Assembly: GCF_029633915.1 (NCBI RefSeq)
Contig: NZ_CP091092.1
Location: 1,116,001 to 1,180,000, forward strand
DNA length: 64,000 nt
Source: Methanomicrobium antiquum
Lineage (GTDB): Archaea > Halobacteriota > Methanomicrobia > Methanomicrobiales > Methanomicrobiaceae
Reading direction: 5' to 3'
Positions 17,772 to 26,921 of the stretch are shown here, one piece after another. Under the pieces are notes generated by a model. That model was not told the DNA's origin. It searched no databases and saw only the letters and a program-made list of their open reading frames with translations. The translations under genes were made by a program, and so were the position numbers. How positions within the stretch are numbered: the first letter of the stretch is position 1; each line of letters starts with the position of its first letter.

Positions 17772-18160
17772 GCTAAGAAAATCTCCCTTATCAAAATTTT
17801 TCCTTTTAAGACTGCTTCATCCTCCGGTATTCCTGATTTAATTAATGAATCTACCTTCTCTTTTATAATCAAAACATCTTCGTGTGCTAAAACAGGAATA
17901 TACTCAGAAAAAAGAGTAATGCAAAGTCCGGAGGTAACAGGATCCTCCTCTTTCAAACTCATAATTTTCCATGAATTATAGCGTGCAGGAATATTTTCAA
18001 GAAAAGACATGTCAAGCCTTTCAATCAAGATTTTTCTAAATTCCTGAACATTCATATCAAGGCAGTCTGCAATCTGTGCTATTGTTTTTTCATGAAACGG
18101 AGATGAAACTATCTTATATTTCATGCCGAACAGATCTTTTTCATATATATAATTGATCAT
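17762..18160 (-). CDS. ehaM: Eha subunit EhaM (DUF1959)
   Basis: This 132-residue soluble, acidic protein has no membrane helix. Its position directly before EhaN, its length and segments such as IAQIADCLDMNVQEFRKILIERLD match the DUF1959 family, known only from Eha-type operons. The exact role is unknown. It overlaps its neighbours by 4 and 10 bp. Confidence 0.75.
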   Translation of the reverse strand: MINYIYEKDLFGMKYKIVSSPFHEKTIAQIADCLDMNVQEFRKILIERLDMSFLENIPARYNSWKIMSLKEEDPVTSGLCITLFSEYIPVLAHEDVLIIKEKVDSLIKSGIPEDEAVLKGKILIREIFLAWV

Positions 18161-18405
18161 AAAACCCCCGTGACGACAAGTAATCCATAGAGAACAAAAA
18201 GATACAAACAGCCCCAGACTGCTGCCATCTCAATACTTTTTATCTTTTCAGTCTCTTTTGCCCAGATAAGCCCGGCCGGCACTAAAAGAGCTAAAATTAT
18301 GCAGACTGTCTGAATAAAAAGCCCGTTGTTTAGAAGGTACTGCCACAATGCAATTATTATATATACAACTATTCCGGCAAATACTGCAATTCCGATTTTA
18401 TTCAT
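18157..18405 (-). CDS. Small membrane subunit of Eha (EhaK/EhaL-like)
   Basis: The 82-residue protein has three hydrophobic helices: residues about 6-26, 30-50 and 60-80. The KETEKIKS loop lies on one face. By position between EhaJ and EhaM it corresponds to EhaK or EhaL of Methanothermobacter; only one of the two is present here. It overlaps both neighbours by 4 bp. Confidence 0.65.
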   Translation of the reverse strand: MNKIGIAVFAGIVVYIIIALWQYLLNNGLFIQTVCIILALLVPAGLIWAKETEKIKSIEMAAVWGCLYLFVLYGLLVVTGVL

Positions 18406-19247
18406 CCAATAACCCCCAAAATAACTGCATAAATAATAACCAGTATTATGACTCCAATCTGTATTGTTACAGCATCATATGGTGAAAGCATTGGCGTTAT
18501 TGCACATATAAATGACATTGTAAGAAGAAGAATCAGTGATGCCAAAACCAAAAGCCAAAATGGCATTGCACCTATGAAAAGCGTGATAAATGTTGCCAGA
18601 AGAACAAATGTCTTTATTGCAAAACCTACTTCAAGACCGGCTCTCCAGACTCCAAAATGTTCAGTCTTATTTCCACTAACTAATTCTTTTGCTTCTATTA
18701 TTCCAAATGGACTGTAAGGAACTTTTGATAGGACAATTACATACATCGCAATTGCAATTGGAAATGCGGTTAATAGAAGGACTCCATTCGATGCTTGATA
18801 ACTCTGAATGTCAGAAATCATCAAAGAACCTGTAATTAAGTATATTACAGCAATTGATGCAAGTAAAGGAATCTCCGATGCCGCTGAAATTACAGAACGG
18901 ATTGCACCAAATTTTCCATACGGTGAACCTGATGAAAGACCAAGACCATGCTCTGTAATTTTGTGAAGCAGATATACTCCAAATATTATCAAAAGGCTTC
19001 CGCCGGTTATAAGCACATATAAAGCACCGGACCAGATAGCAATTACTGCAATTACAATTGAAACATATAAGATATGCGATGCTGTTTTTGGAATCCAGGT
19101 CTGTTTAAAGGAAAATTTAAGGACATGCAAAATCTCCTGCCATATCGGAGGGCCGGGCCTTATCTGTATTCGTGCAATCACTTTTCTGTGAATGCCATGA
19201 AACAAAAGACCTGCAAGGACTGCAAATAAAATGTATAACAAAATCAT
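18402..19247 (-). CDS. ehaJ: NuoH-like membrane subunit EhaJ
   Basis: The 281-residue protein has about eight membrane helices and is homologous to complex I NuoH, the subunit joining the redox and membrane arms. Diagnostic segments are ARIQIRPGPPIWQEILHVLK (cf. RxGPxxxGxxG in NuoH) and YSPFGIIEAKELVSGNKTEH, the E-rich loop facing the quinone-like cavity. It couples ion flow to ferredoxin reduction. Confidence 0.88.
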   Translation of the reverse strand: MILLYILFAVLAGLLFHGIHRKVIARIQIRPGPPIWQEILHVLKFSFKQTWIPKTASHILYVSIVIAVIAIWSGALYVLITGGSLLIIFGVYLLHKITEHGLGLSSGSPYGKFGAIRSVISAASEIPLLASIAVIYLITGSLMISDIQSYQASNGVLLLTAFPIAIAMYVIVLSKVPYSPFGIIEAKELVSGNKTEHFGVWRAGLEVGFAIKTFVLLATFITLFIGAMPFWLLVLASLILLLTMSFICAITPMLSPYDAVTIQIGVIILVIIYAVILGVIG

Positions 19248-19248
19248 T

Positions 19249-19452
19249 TCAATAACCTACAAACGGGTAGTCTCCCTCTTTATCAGAGGCTTTCCAGTAC
19301 AATCCAAGTGATATAACAAATACAGGAAAAAATACAACAATAAGAGCCGCACAAATCCAGTCTTCGATTATTCCTTCAAATCCAAGCACTGCAGAAATAA
19401 TACATATGAGTGTAGAAATTGCCAGTATTGTTTTTATGCTGTTTTTCTTCAT
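19249..19452 (-). CDS. ehaI: Small membrane subunit EhaI
   Basis: The 67-residue protein has two membrane helices and a charged C-terminus (WKASDKEGDYPFVGY). Length and position match EhaI (DUF2104). Spacing to neighbours is 1-5 bp. Confidence 0.65.
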   Translation of the reverse strand: MKKNSIKTILAISTLICIISAVLGFEGIIEDWICAALIVVFFPVFVISLGLYWKASDKEGDYPFVGY

Positions 19453-19457
19453 TTAGA

Positions 19458-20126
19458 TCACATCGAAATTACTATCTCTATTACTCTTAAGAACAGCACA
19501 AGTGAGCTTACATGGACCATTAAAATGTAAGGTGCACCGGGTGCTCTTGTAATTTCTGCTTTAGCAACGTAGACAGGGGCCATTCCTTCAGCAATCACTC
19601 CAATTACAAGCAGTAATTTTGCAACCAGAGGAACACAAACAGCAGATGTGAAAAGTATCCACATGCTTAAAGTTCCGGTTGATGCAAGAATAATTGCAGA
19701 ACCTCCAAAAAGCGGAAGTGTCCCAATCATTGCAAGTATTCCATACTCAAAGACGTTGTCTAAAATATGTTTGTTTTTAATTGACGCAACTATACCAATA
19801 TTTGCAATACCAACCATTGCAGTAAACAATGCAAAGTTGAATACATCTCCGCTCAGGATACCTCCCATTGTTGCAAGACCACATGCTACAGCCATGAATC
19901 GCTGAAATTTCATCTGTTTGTTAGAGATGTCTTTTGTGTAATATGCATCGCCGCCAAAAGCAATATCAACCTGCCTTTCAGGTTTGGAGATTAGAGCAAT
20001 TATTGTAAATACAAGTGCAAATGTTAAAAGAATTGCAGTATATGGCGTTATATAATCAACAATGTCGCCAAAGGGGATATAAGCCAATACCTGACCCTCA
20101 ATAGCGGTATTTTCAAACTCAAACAT
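19458..20126 (-). CDS. ehaH: Antiporter-like membrane subunit EhaH
   Basis: This 222-residue protein of about six helices is a short relative of the NuoL/NuoN antiporter subunits. Conserved parts include FMAVACGLATMGGILSGDVF, NFALFTAMVGIANIGIVASI and KLLLVIGVIAEGMAPVYVAKAEITRAP, with a buried Lys/Glu set expected for ion translocation. It overlaps ehaG by 8 bp. Confidence 0.8.
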   Translation of the reverse strand: MFEFENTAIEGQVLAYIPFGDIVDYITPYTAILLTFALVFTIIALISKPERQVDIAFGGDAYYTKDISNKQMKFQRFMAVACGLATMGGILSGDVFNFALFTAMVGIANIGIVASIKNKHILDNVFEYGILAMIGTLPLFGGSAIILASTGTLSMWILFTSAVCVPLVAKLLLVIGVIAEGMAPVYVAKAEITRAPGAPYILMVHVSSLVLFLRVIEIVISM

Positions 20127-20730
20127 CTCTGTTACCTCTCATTGTGCCAACAATTGACATTTTAGCCGCAACCTTTGCAAATATACCTGTGCCTGCAAGC
20201 ATCACAGCAAAGAACCAATATTGAGGTGCTGCCATGAATGTGATGAATGCAACAACCCAGCAGACCCATGCATAACCACTGACAGTCTCAATAATCTCTG
20301 TCTTCTCATGACTTTTCTTACAGAGGAAATAAAACAAAACACCAAGTCCTGCAACAGCGCCGCCTGTGAATCCTGAGAGAATTATTCCGTATATAAGAAG
20401 AATTACAGAAAGTATCCCCGGTGCTGAATGCATTATCTCAATATCCAGAAATCTCTCAGGTGCTCTGACAAGATTTTCTTTTTCTATGTATATCTCTGCC
20501 ATTGCAAGAATTTCTGCAATTCCTACAACCAGACCTGGAAGAATCAGTGCTTCAGAGAGATCTGTTCCGACAAGTGCTATAATTACAAGTGCAACAATCT
20601 CTACAAGATCTGTTAGAAGCAGACGATGTAAATCATCTGTTTCTCTCATCATTGAGAAAAAGACAATTAAGACACAGGAAAACGCAATTAAAAGCCCTAA
20701 TGAATATTCATCAATTATTGGGAGAATCAT
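20119..20730 (-). CDS. ehaG: Membrane subunit EhaG
   Basis: The 203-residue protein has about six helices. The acidic segment LLLTDLVEIVALVIIALVGT and the loop YIEKENLVRAPERFLDIEIM match the EhaG (DUF2105) type. It is part of the ion-translocating arm. It overlaps ehaF by 4 bp. Confidence 0.78.
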   Translation of the reverse strand: MILPIIDEYSLGLLIAFSCVLIVFFSMMRETDDLHRLLLTDLVEIVALVIIALVGTDLSEALILPGLVVGIAEILAMAEIYIEKENLVRAPERFLDIEIMHSAPGILSVILLIYGIILSGFTGGAVAGLGVLFYFLCKKSHEKTEIIETVSGYAWVCWVVAFITFMAAPQYWFFAVMLAGTGIFAKVAAKMSIVGTMRGNRDV

Positions 20731-21185
20731 TCCTCCTCACGCCTCCTGAACAAAAACATAGCAATTGAAAATGCAACAAACAAAATTGCCGTCTCTGCTA
20801 TTGTGTCAAGACCCCTTGTATTATACAAAATCTCATCAATAATTCCGCCCGGATGTGCAACAATAGTTGTTCCGGCATAGAGGGTATTATACGCAATTAA
20901 AAGGGAAAGAGGAGTTAAATATGCTGTAACATATCCAAGATAAGGTGAATTTTCAGGATATTGTGCTTTTACATCTGCTCTTTCAAAAGGCTCTCCTCCT
21001 CTGTCATATGGGTTTAAAGGATTATTTATGTCAATGACCTTCGGATATAGCTGATTGTTTTCATAGTTTATTGTTGGAATTGATGCAATTCCAATTAATA
21101 CAACAATTATTACTATGAGAGAATAGACATTTACAAGATTATTGTGATTCTGAAGAACCCTTGAAACTTTTCTTATTATGCTCAA
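20727..21185 (-). CDS. ehaF: Membrane subunit EhaF
   Basis: The 152-residue protein has three to four helices: an N-terminal helix, a long outside loop (YPKVIDINNPLNPYDRGGEP), then helices containing GGIIDEILYNTRGLDTIAET, a MrpB/NuoJ-like signature with RGLDTIAE. Matches EhaF (DUF2106) by size and position. It overlaps both neighbours by 4 bp. Confidence 0.8.
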   Translation of the reverse strand: MSIIRKVSRVLQNHNNLVNVYSLIVIIVVLIGIASIPTINYENNQLYPKVIDINNPLNPYDRGGEPFERADVKAQYPENSPYLGYVTAYLTPLSLLIAYNTLYAGTTIVAHPGGIIDEILYNTRGLDTIAETAILFVAFSIAMFLFRRREEE

Positions 21186-21418
21186 TTAATCTCCCTCCTT
21201 TCAAGAACTCTTACAAGCACAAATGTTGCAATAGCTGTAACTGCGATAAATGTTAGAAGAGCAAGTGTTTCATTATAATAAAGCATCACAAGCAGGAGTC
21301 CAAAACCTGAAATCTCCAAATTTATCAGCCGATTGAGATAGGTCTTTGGATTTGGAAAAGCCGCAGAAACACAGCCGATTATTAAAATTCCAAGACCAAG
21401 CAGAAATAATGAATTCAT
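21182..21418 (-). CDS. ehaE: Small membrane subunit EhaE
   Basis: The protein of about 78 residues has three helices and is MnhC/NuoK-like. ATG 21418 is chosen because a perfect GGAGGTG site stands 6 nt before it and it overlaps the ehaD stop as ATGA; an upstream ATG at 21433 lies inside ehaD. Matches EhaE (DUF2107). Confidence 0.78.
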   Translation of the reverse strand: MNSLFLLGLGILIIGCVSAAFPNPKTYLNRLINLEISGFGLLLVMLYYNETLALLTFIAVTAIATFVLVRVLERREIN

Positions 21419-21645
21419 TTTCCGCACCTCCACACTGCCTGAAGAAGAATTATTGTAGTCATTGGAATTATAAGCGATATTGCAATGGAAACGTCCAGAT
21501 AGCCGGCAAATGCAACGAAAGGAATTATTCCTGCAAATAAAACTCCAAGAGATATTAACTTGTCATAAGGATCTTTTTGAATAGCTGTCGCTGATGCACC
21601 AAGAACTGCAATTACTGAAAATATCAAAAAGAGAATATCAGTCAT
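21415..21645 (-). CDS. ehaD: Small membrane subunit EhaD
   Basis: The 76-residue protein has three helices and the segment QKDPYDKLISLGVLFAGIIP, a MnhG/EhaD-type feature. The start is ATG 21645, which overlaps the ehaC stop (ATGACTGA). A longer in-frame ORF upstream reads through ehaC in another frame and is not real. Matches EhaD (DUF2108). Confidence 0.78.
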   Translation of the reverse strand: MTDILFLIFSVIAVLGASATAIQKDPYDKLISLGVLFAGIIPFVAFAGYLDVSIAISLIIPMTTIILLQAVWRCGK

Positions 21646-21886
21646 CCGGCTTCTCCTTTCTTTTTGCAATTGTACTTGCAATTGCGTTTGACTCAAGCGT
21701 TCCTCCGACAAAGTATGCCACTGCAAGCAAAATTCCAAGAGGATGTGGAATTAAAAGAGCCAGCAATCCTGCAATTGCAAAGTTTAAAATATTTAAGAAA
21801 TTTAATTTTCTCAACGTATTTTTCTCTGCAATAATTCTCACTGCGGCATATAATGCAATAAAAGCACAGATTAATTCGGCAATCAA
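21638..21886 (-). CDS. ehaC: Small membrane subunit EhaC
   Basis: The 82-residue protein has two to three helices and a basic tail (IAKRKEKPDD). Length, order and the segment IPHPLGILLAVAYFVGGTLE match EhaC (DUF2109). It overlaps ehaB and ehaD by a few bases. Confidence 0.75.
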   Translation of the reverse strand: MIAELICAFIALYAAVRIIAEKNTLRKLNFLNILNFAIAGLLALLIPHPLGILLAVAYFVGGTLESNAIASTIAKRKEKPDD

Positions 21887-22371
21887 ACCCGAAGCCTCCA
21901 GATTCTGCCTAAAATTCTGCTGGCATATTTGTGTGATATTCCCTGAATAGTAAGTATTGCAAGAACCATTCCGGCAATAAACTGCTCAGGAACAAAACCG
22001 CCATATGCTGTAAATCCATAAATTACAAGTGTTGCTATAAAAGCTCCTGTTGTGCCTGCATAACCTTTATCATGGCATATGCGATTTCCTATCCAGACCA
22101 GGACTGCGGCAGAAAGTCCTCCCCATATTCCTGCAATGTAAACTCCACATGCCGCAAGTAAAAACCCTCCTGAGGCATCCGGCGAACAGACAATGTTTCC
22201 CATCATATATCCGCCATTTATATCGCCGCCGGCCTTTTCTATCTCTTTGCCGATTGCCTCTGCACCACTGACTCCTCCTGTTTGCGGCAACCGAAATATG
22301 ATGTCTATAGCAACAAAGAGAATCCAGGCGACCGCAAAAGCCACAATTATGTGTGCTATTTCGGTAAGCAT
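21883..22371 (-). CDS. ehaB: Membrane subunit EhaB, first gene of the eha operon
   Basis: The protein of about 162 residues has four to five helices and a soluble glycine-rich loop (AGGDINGGYMMGNIVCSPDA). Position and size match EhaB. ATG 22371 follows an AGGA site by 7 nt; a TTG at 22377 is also in frame. No EhaA-like gene precedes it: the next 600 bp upstream hold no membrane ORF. Confidence 0.75.
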   Translation of the reverse strand: MLTEIAHIIVAFAVAWILFVAIDIIFRLPQTGGVSGAEAIGKEIEKAGGDINGGYMMGNIVCSPDASGGFLLAACGVYIAGIWGGLSAAVLVWIGNRICHDKGYAGTTGAFIATLVIYGFTAYGGFVPEQFIAGMVLAILTIQGISHKYASRILGRIWRLRV

Positions 22372-22377
22372 ATCCAA

Positions 22378-22986
22378 TTCCTAATCTCCAGTATAAATTC
22401 TTTAATTTTGGCTAAACAATAAATGTTTTGATTAATACACCATTTTTTATTGTTTTTTTAAGCCTTTGTTTTTGAATATTATATTCTGGTTCATCATTTT
22501 ATTTTATATCAGCAGACCTGAATTTGCCTGAATAAAAATAAGAATTAATTAAATATTGTTGATTTTTTTAAAAATTAACTTTTAATGTAATGATTTGTTT
22601 TTTCCATTTATTCTTTTTTTAGCTTCTTTTTGTTATAACTGAATAAACCGCGCCGGAATTTTTAAGACTTTTTCAAAAAAATATATGCTTTGTAAATTCT
22701 TTTCTTTTATGCACTTATATCTTCATCAGACTTTTAAATAGATAGTTTTACTGACATTTTTTCTGATTTTTTAGCTGACTATGTTATGACTTTATTTATA
22801 ACTTTACAGTAGCGGTTGTCAAGTGTAATACAATCAATTAATAAGAAATACAGGCTAAATAAAATCTACAAACTTAAACAGTCATAGAAAGCTCATGAAA
22901 TGTATATTTCAGATATTTTTCAAATAATGATTTCAGATAATATTTCATGCAAAGCAAAACATAATTTCTATTCATAATTAGTTTTT
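22378..22986. other. AT-rich region upstream of eha and tRNA-Leu
   Basis: No gene seen. The region is very AT-rich and presumably contains the eha promoter (minus strand) and the tRNA-Leu promoter (plus strand). A partial CATGAAAT...ATTTCA motif at about 22895-22912 recalls the dispersed repeat. Confidence 0.5.
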
Positions 22987-23071
22987 GCGAGAGTTGCCGA
23001 GCTTGGTCAAAGGCGCTGGATTTAGGGTCCAGTCTTGTAGAAGTTCGCAGGTTCGAATCCTGCCTCTCGCA
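22987..23071 (+). tRNA. tRNA-Leu (UAG)
   Basis: The acceptor stem GCGAGAG/CTCTCGC, a long variable arm typical of leucine tRNA, the T-arm GGTTCGAATCC, and an anticodon loop TTTAGGG inside CTGGA/TCCAG give anticodon UAG. No intron and no encoded CCA; discriminator A at 23071. Confidence 0.95.
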
Positions 23072-23223
23072 TTTTTTTGGGACTTTCAAAAAATAGTTTC
23101 GTTAAATTTTTTTTCACTTTTCTTTGAATCCTATTCCGCCATAAAGACAAATTGAATTTATCAAATTTCAAAAATTCCGGTTTTTCTGATGAAAGAATAT
23201 CATTCCTTTAATCAAATTATTGT

Positions 23224-24228
23224 TTATTTGCTGCTGTTATATTCAGATGCTTTTTCAAATGCATTTGCTGCCTCATCCATTTTCCCCACGCCGGATAATG
23301 AAGCACCATACAAATCCATGTACATCTCAGGAGTAATCAAAAGCCCAGAAAATAAAGTATCTAAATTTTCAAAATCAACACACTTTAAGATCTCAACAGA
23401 TTCACAAAAACGTCCAAGGTCGTTTAATGCAACTGCTCTGACAAATGAGGCGGCGGCATTATCATATTCAGTCATCTCATAGGATTCATCTGAGTTATAG
23501 GTATCTTCTGATAATACAAGAGTTTCTAATGCATCTTCTGATTCACCCGTCTTTGCAAGTGCATAGGCTTTTAAGAATAAAAGCTGTCCCTTCCACCATT
23601 TATCCGGGTTGTATTTTTTAAAAGCTTTATTGGCTGCATCAATTGCATCAGTGTAATTCCCAACAACAATTGCATAATAAGCTTCATTGGATGAATAAAG
23701 CAATGTCGGATTTAAAAAATTAGCTTTTTTAAACGCATCAAAGGGCTCGTTTAAATCTGCATCCAGGTTTTTTACGGCAAGCCTGTCAAGTGAACAGCCT
23801 AAATAGTTCCAGGCCTGATCATCGTTTTTATCCGCCTCCACTGCTTTTAATGCGGCAAAATATGAAAGTTTGAAGTCCTCAACAGGTTCGCTGAAAAGTA
23901 TTTCACAAGCAGTTTTCCATTCTTCTGCATCTGCATCTTCAACGGCGAGAGATCTATTAAAGGCCGCATAAGAGTCAGTATTCTCAGATGAAGACTCATT
24001 CCAGATTGCTCTTCCAAGACCGGCCCATGCAGACGGTGAATTTTTTCCGGAGACTGTTGCAACCGCTCTAGCGAATAAATCCTCTGCCATTTTGTTGTTG
24101 CCGCTTTCAAGCGCAATGAATCCTGCATCAATTAAATCTTCTGTTGAAGGAGATGCTGCCGCCGGAGTGAATAACAGCAAAAGAGCAGTCATCAGCAGAA
24201 AAAAAGTCAGGAATACTTTATACTTCAT
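23224..24228 (-). CDS. Secreted TPR-repeat protein
   Basis: The 334-residue protein has a Sec signal peptide (MKYKVFLTFFLLMTALLLLF..AAAS) and at least six TPR-like helical pairs, for example AFIALESGNNKMAEDLFARA-type units and a C-terminal GKMDEAANAFEKASEYN. It is likely an extracytoplasmic scaffold anchored or free outside the membrane. No catalytic domain is visible, and no operon partner. Confidence 0.75.
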   Translation of the reverse strand: MKYKVFLTFFLLMTALLLLFTPAAASPSTEDLIDAGFIALESGNNKMAEDLFARAVATVSGKNSPSAWAGLGRAIWNESSSENTDSYAAFNRSLAVEDADAEEWKTACEILFSEPVEDFKLSYFAALKAVEADKNDDQAWNYLGCSLDRLAVKNLDADLNEPFDAFKKANFLNPTLLYSSNEAYYAIVVGNYTDAIDAANKAFKKYNPDKWWKGQLLFLKAYALAKTGESEDALETLVLSEDTYNSDESYEMTEYDNAAASFVRAVALNDLGRFCESVEILKCVDFENLDTLFSGLLITPEMYMDLYGASLSGVGKMDEAANAFEKASEYNSSK

Positions 24229-24440
24229 GAGGTTAGGTAGGTATCAATTCTATTTATAGAAGATATAACTAGCAATACCAGAATTCACAAAATTATAATA
24301 GAAAAAAAAGGCAACAGAAATCAATAAAAAAATTATAGTTATACTATAACTGATAGTTATTATATAACTTAAAGTCAATTTATTACTAATAAACTCAAAC
24401 AAAAAAGTTCTCAAAATCTAAAGAATAAAACGGAGATAAA

Positions 24441-25241
24441 ATGAAAACAGAATCAGTAAATCTGGTGTATTTTTCACCGACAGGAACTACAAAGGCAGTT
24501 ATCAGTGCAATTGCACGTGGAATTAATCCCGAAAGAATGACAATCACCGATATAACAAAGCCTGATGAAAGAAAAAAACCTCTGGAATTAAAAAATGACC
24601 ACCTATTAATCATCGGTGTTCCGGTTTACATGGGAAGGGTGCCGGCATTACTTTCAGAATGGCTTGGCATAATAAAGGGAAACAATACTCCTGTTGTATG
24701 TGTTGTTGTATATGGAAACCGCGTGTATGAAGATGCTCTTTTAGAGCTTTCTGACATACTTACAGAACGCGGTTTCATAACTGTGGCCGGTGCGGCATTT
24801 ATCGGTGAACACTCTTTTTCCACAAAGAGTACACCAATCGCAAAGGATCGCCCTGATAAAGACGACATCTCTAAAGCAGAGTTCTTTGGAAAAAAAATAC
24901 AGGAAAAGTTAAAGGCCATCTCTTCGCCCGAGAAAAATTCAAATCTTATTATTCCGGGAACTCATCCCTACCGCGGTGATTCAAAGCTCTGGATAACTGA
25001 TTTCATTGAGGTAAGCGATGCCTGCATTCAGTGCGGAGTCTGTGCAGATGTCTGCCCATGTGGTGCAGTAAGCCCTGATAAAAGCAGTTCTGTTGACATA
25101 GAAAAATGCATCACCTGCTGTGCCTGCATAAAAAAATGCCCGGAGCATGCAAGGTCTATTAAGCCCGGAATGGTTAGTGATGCATCCAATCGTCTGTTTA
25201 CACTTTATAGTCAGAGAAAAGAGCCTGAGTATTTCCTCTGA
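24441..25241 (+). CDS. EFR1-type flavodoxin-ferredoxin fusion protein
   Basis: The 266-residue protein has two domains. Residues 1-160 are flavodoxin-like with the FMN phosphate loop FSPTGTTKAVISAIARG and the IGVPVYMGRVPALLSEWL segment. Residues about 190-245 carry a 2[4Fe-4S] ferredoxin (CIQCGVCADVC and CITCCACIKKC). This is the EFR1 ferredoxin family, which may shuttle electrons between FMN and Fe-S partners. A GGAGATAAA site precedes ATG 24441. The adjacent TetR gene may regulate it. Confidence 0.88.
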   Translation: MKTESVNLVYFSPTGTTKAVISAIARGINPERMTITDITKPDERKKPLELKNDHLLIIGVPVYMGRVPALLSEWLGIIKGNNTPVVCVVVYGNRVYEDALLELSDILTERGFITVAGAAFIGEHSFSTKSTPIAKDRPDKDDISKAEFFGKKIQEKLKAISSPEKNSNLIIPGTHPYRGDSKLWITDFIEVSDACIQCGVCADVCPCGAVSPDKSSSVDIEKCITCCACIKKCPEHARSIKPGMVSDASNRLFTLYSQRKEPEYFL

Positions 25242-25250
25242 TTCACCATG

Positions 25251-25291
25251 AAAACGGCCATGAAAACTTTTTTTTTCATGAACGTTTTTTT
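25251..25291 (+). terminator. Hairpin of the dispersed CATGAAA family, copy E
   Basis: AAAACG-gc-CATGAAAA pairs with TTTTCATG-aa-CGTTTT, followed by further T residues. It begins 10 bp after the EFR1 stop codon, as expected for a terminator, yet its arms match the dispersed repeat motif. Confidence 0.55.
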
Positions 25292-25370
25292 GAAAAAGAA
25301 GGATAACAGGAATTGGAAAAAAAAGATTGCAAATATTAGTAAAAAAATCAACTTTTAACGGAGAAGTGAT

Positions 25371-26057
25371 ATGGGAACAGCTGAGAGAAGACAAAGGGAA
25401 AAAGAAAAGCGAAAAAAAGAGATACTGGATGCGGCAAAGCGTTTGTTTTTTTCAAAAAGCTATGATGACGTCTCAATGGATGAGATAGCAGATGCAGTAG
25501 AACTTAACAAAGCAACACTTTACCTTTATTACAAAAACAAAGAGGCTCTTTTTGCGGCTGTGGTTCTTTTGGGCGTTGAAATCCTAAAAGAAAAATACCA
25601 GCGTTGTATGGAGAAAAAAACCTTCGGAATCGTAAAAGTTGCCTTAATGGGCCAGGCTTATTATGAATTTTCTCAGGAGCACCCCGACTATTTAAGACTG
25701 ATTCACTTTTACGGGTCAGAGCGGTTTTCAAAGGAAAATCCATATACTGAGGATATAGGAAAAGGATATGGCATATGCAGAAAAATTTTAGAAGATGCGA
25801 TACGGCAGGGTATTGAGGACAAAACAATCCGCTCCGATATCAATCCTTTTTCCGCATCAATGTATCTAATGATATCTTTCATGAACATTCTTTCACTTGA
25901 GAATAAATGGAAGAAGGTAATATCCAATGAAGGAATAAGCTTTGAAAAGTTTGCAGGTGATTTTTTTAAGTTTATTTTTCCTGCAATAGCAAATACAGAA
26001 AACAAAAAATTAGAGATTCAGGAAATATTATCATCAGAGGATTTTTTTATCAAATGA
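25371..26057 (+). CDS. TetR/AcrR family transcriptional regulator
   Basis: The 228-residue protein has an N-terminal TetR helix-turn-helix: ILDAAKRLFFSKSYDDVSMD, then EIADAVELNKATLYLYYKNK. The C-terminal ligand-binding helices are unremarkable, so the inducer is unknown. A GGAGAAGTGAT site precedes ATG 25371. It probably controls itself and the upstream EFR1 gene or a distant target; it is convergent with mscS. Confidence 0.9.
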   Translation: MGTAERRQREKEKRKKEILDAAKRLFFSKSYDDVSMDEIADAVELNKATLYLYYKNKEALFAAVVLLGVEILKEKYQRCMEKKTFGIVKVALMGQAYYEFSQEHPDYLRLIHFYGSERFSKENPYTEDIGKGYGICRKILEDAIRQGIEDKTIRSDINPFSASMYLMISFMNILSLENKWKKVISNEGISFEKFAGDFFKFIFPAIANTENKKLEIQEILSSEDFFIK

Positions 26058-26078
26058 ATTTATTTAGGAGATAAATTA

Positions 26079-26921
26079 TCAATCAGACACTGAATTCTTA
26101 AAATCCTTAGGCATCTCTATTACTGCCCCTGAAAAAGAAGGGGGCATTATTTCGTTTTTGTTAAACTCTACCCATGCTCTTCTTGTAATATCTGATTTAA
26201 ATTCAAACTCATATCTTAAATCATTAACATACGCTTTTGCCCGAAGTCTTTTGTAAAACGGAAATTCGTCAACTAATACAGTATATCGATTTGATTTTGA
26301 GATGTAGACATATTTTGATGTTACAATGCACTCTTTCAGAAGTCTTACAGCTTTTTCAAAATCTGAATTATTATCTATGAAAAGATCGGTTACAACCATC
26401 ATCTCGGTCTTTCCGGCATTGGCACTTGCCGCTGACTTGTTGAATATGGAAAAATTTGGAATTGATACAACCGTATCATCCGGTGTTACAATCCGTGTTG
26501 ATCGAAGTCCAATATCAGTTACCTCACCGTATTTATCTCCAATTGTAATCTTATCCCCGATTAAATACGGCCTTTCAAAAGCAATTACTATTCCACCAAT
26601 AATATCAGAAAAAATGTCCTTTAGACCAAAACCCAGTGCCGCTCCAAAAAGACCGGAAAATGCAACCAGCTGAGTAAGAGATGGTTGTATTACAGCCGTT
26701 ACGATAAGATATGAAGATGCAATATAAACAATAATCTTAAAAAGCGGAATTATCATATTCGCAGTTATACGCCTGTATCCTGCCTTATCTCCAATTTTTT
26801 TAATCAGAAATGATACCAGACGTATCAGAAGATATGAAAGTATGATAATATAGATTATGTAAAGCGCAGTTGCGACATCAAAATTGATTATTTCCATCAG
26901 AGAGTTTGTATCTTCTGCCAT
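26079..26921 (-). CDS. mscS: MscS-type small-conductance mechanosensitive channel
   Basis: The 280-residue MscS-family channel has three transmembrane helices. The third lines the pore: FSGLFGAALGFGLKDIFSDI, followed by IIGGIVIAFERPYLIGDKI and the beta domain. It opens under membrane tension and protects against osmotic shock. It starts at the base following the stop of the upstream degenerate ATPase-like gene (26922), so the two form an operon. Confidence 0.9.
   Translation of the reverse strand: MAEDTNSLMEIINFDVATALYIIYIIILSYLLIRLVSFLIKKIGDKAGYRRITANMIIPLFKIIVYIASSYLIVTAVIQPSLTQLVAFSGLFGAALGFGLKDIFSDIIGGIVIAFERPYLIGDKITIGDKYGEVTDIGLRSTRIVTPDDTVVSIPNFSIFNKSAASANAGKTEMMVVTDLFIDNNSDFEKAVRLLKECIVTSKYVYISKSNRYTVLVDEFPFYKRLRAKAYVNDLRYEFEFKSDITRRAWVEFNKNEIMPPSFSGAVIEMPKDFKNSVSD

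Noticed and set aside
22874-23089. Minus-strand ORF with QDSNLRTSTRLDPKSSAFDQ
   Set aside because: It is the antisense of tRNA-Leu, a common false gene.
26326-26673. 115-codon plus-strand ORF inside mscS
   Set aside because: It is a shadow of the mscS gene with no start signal.
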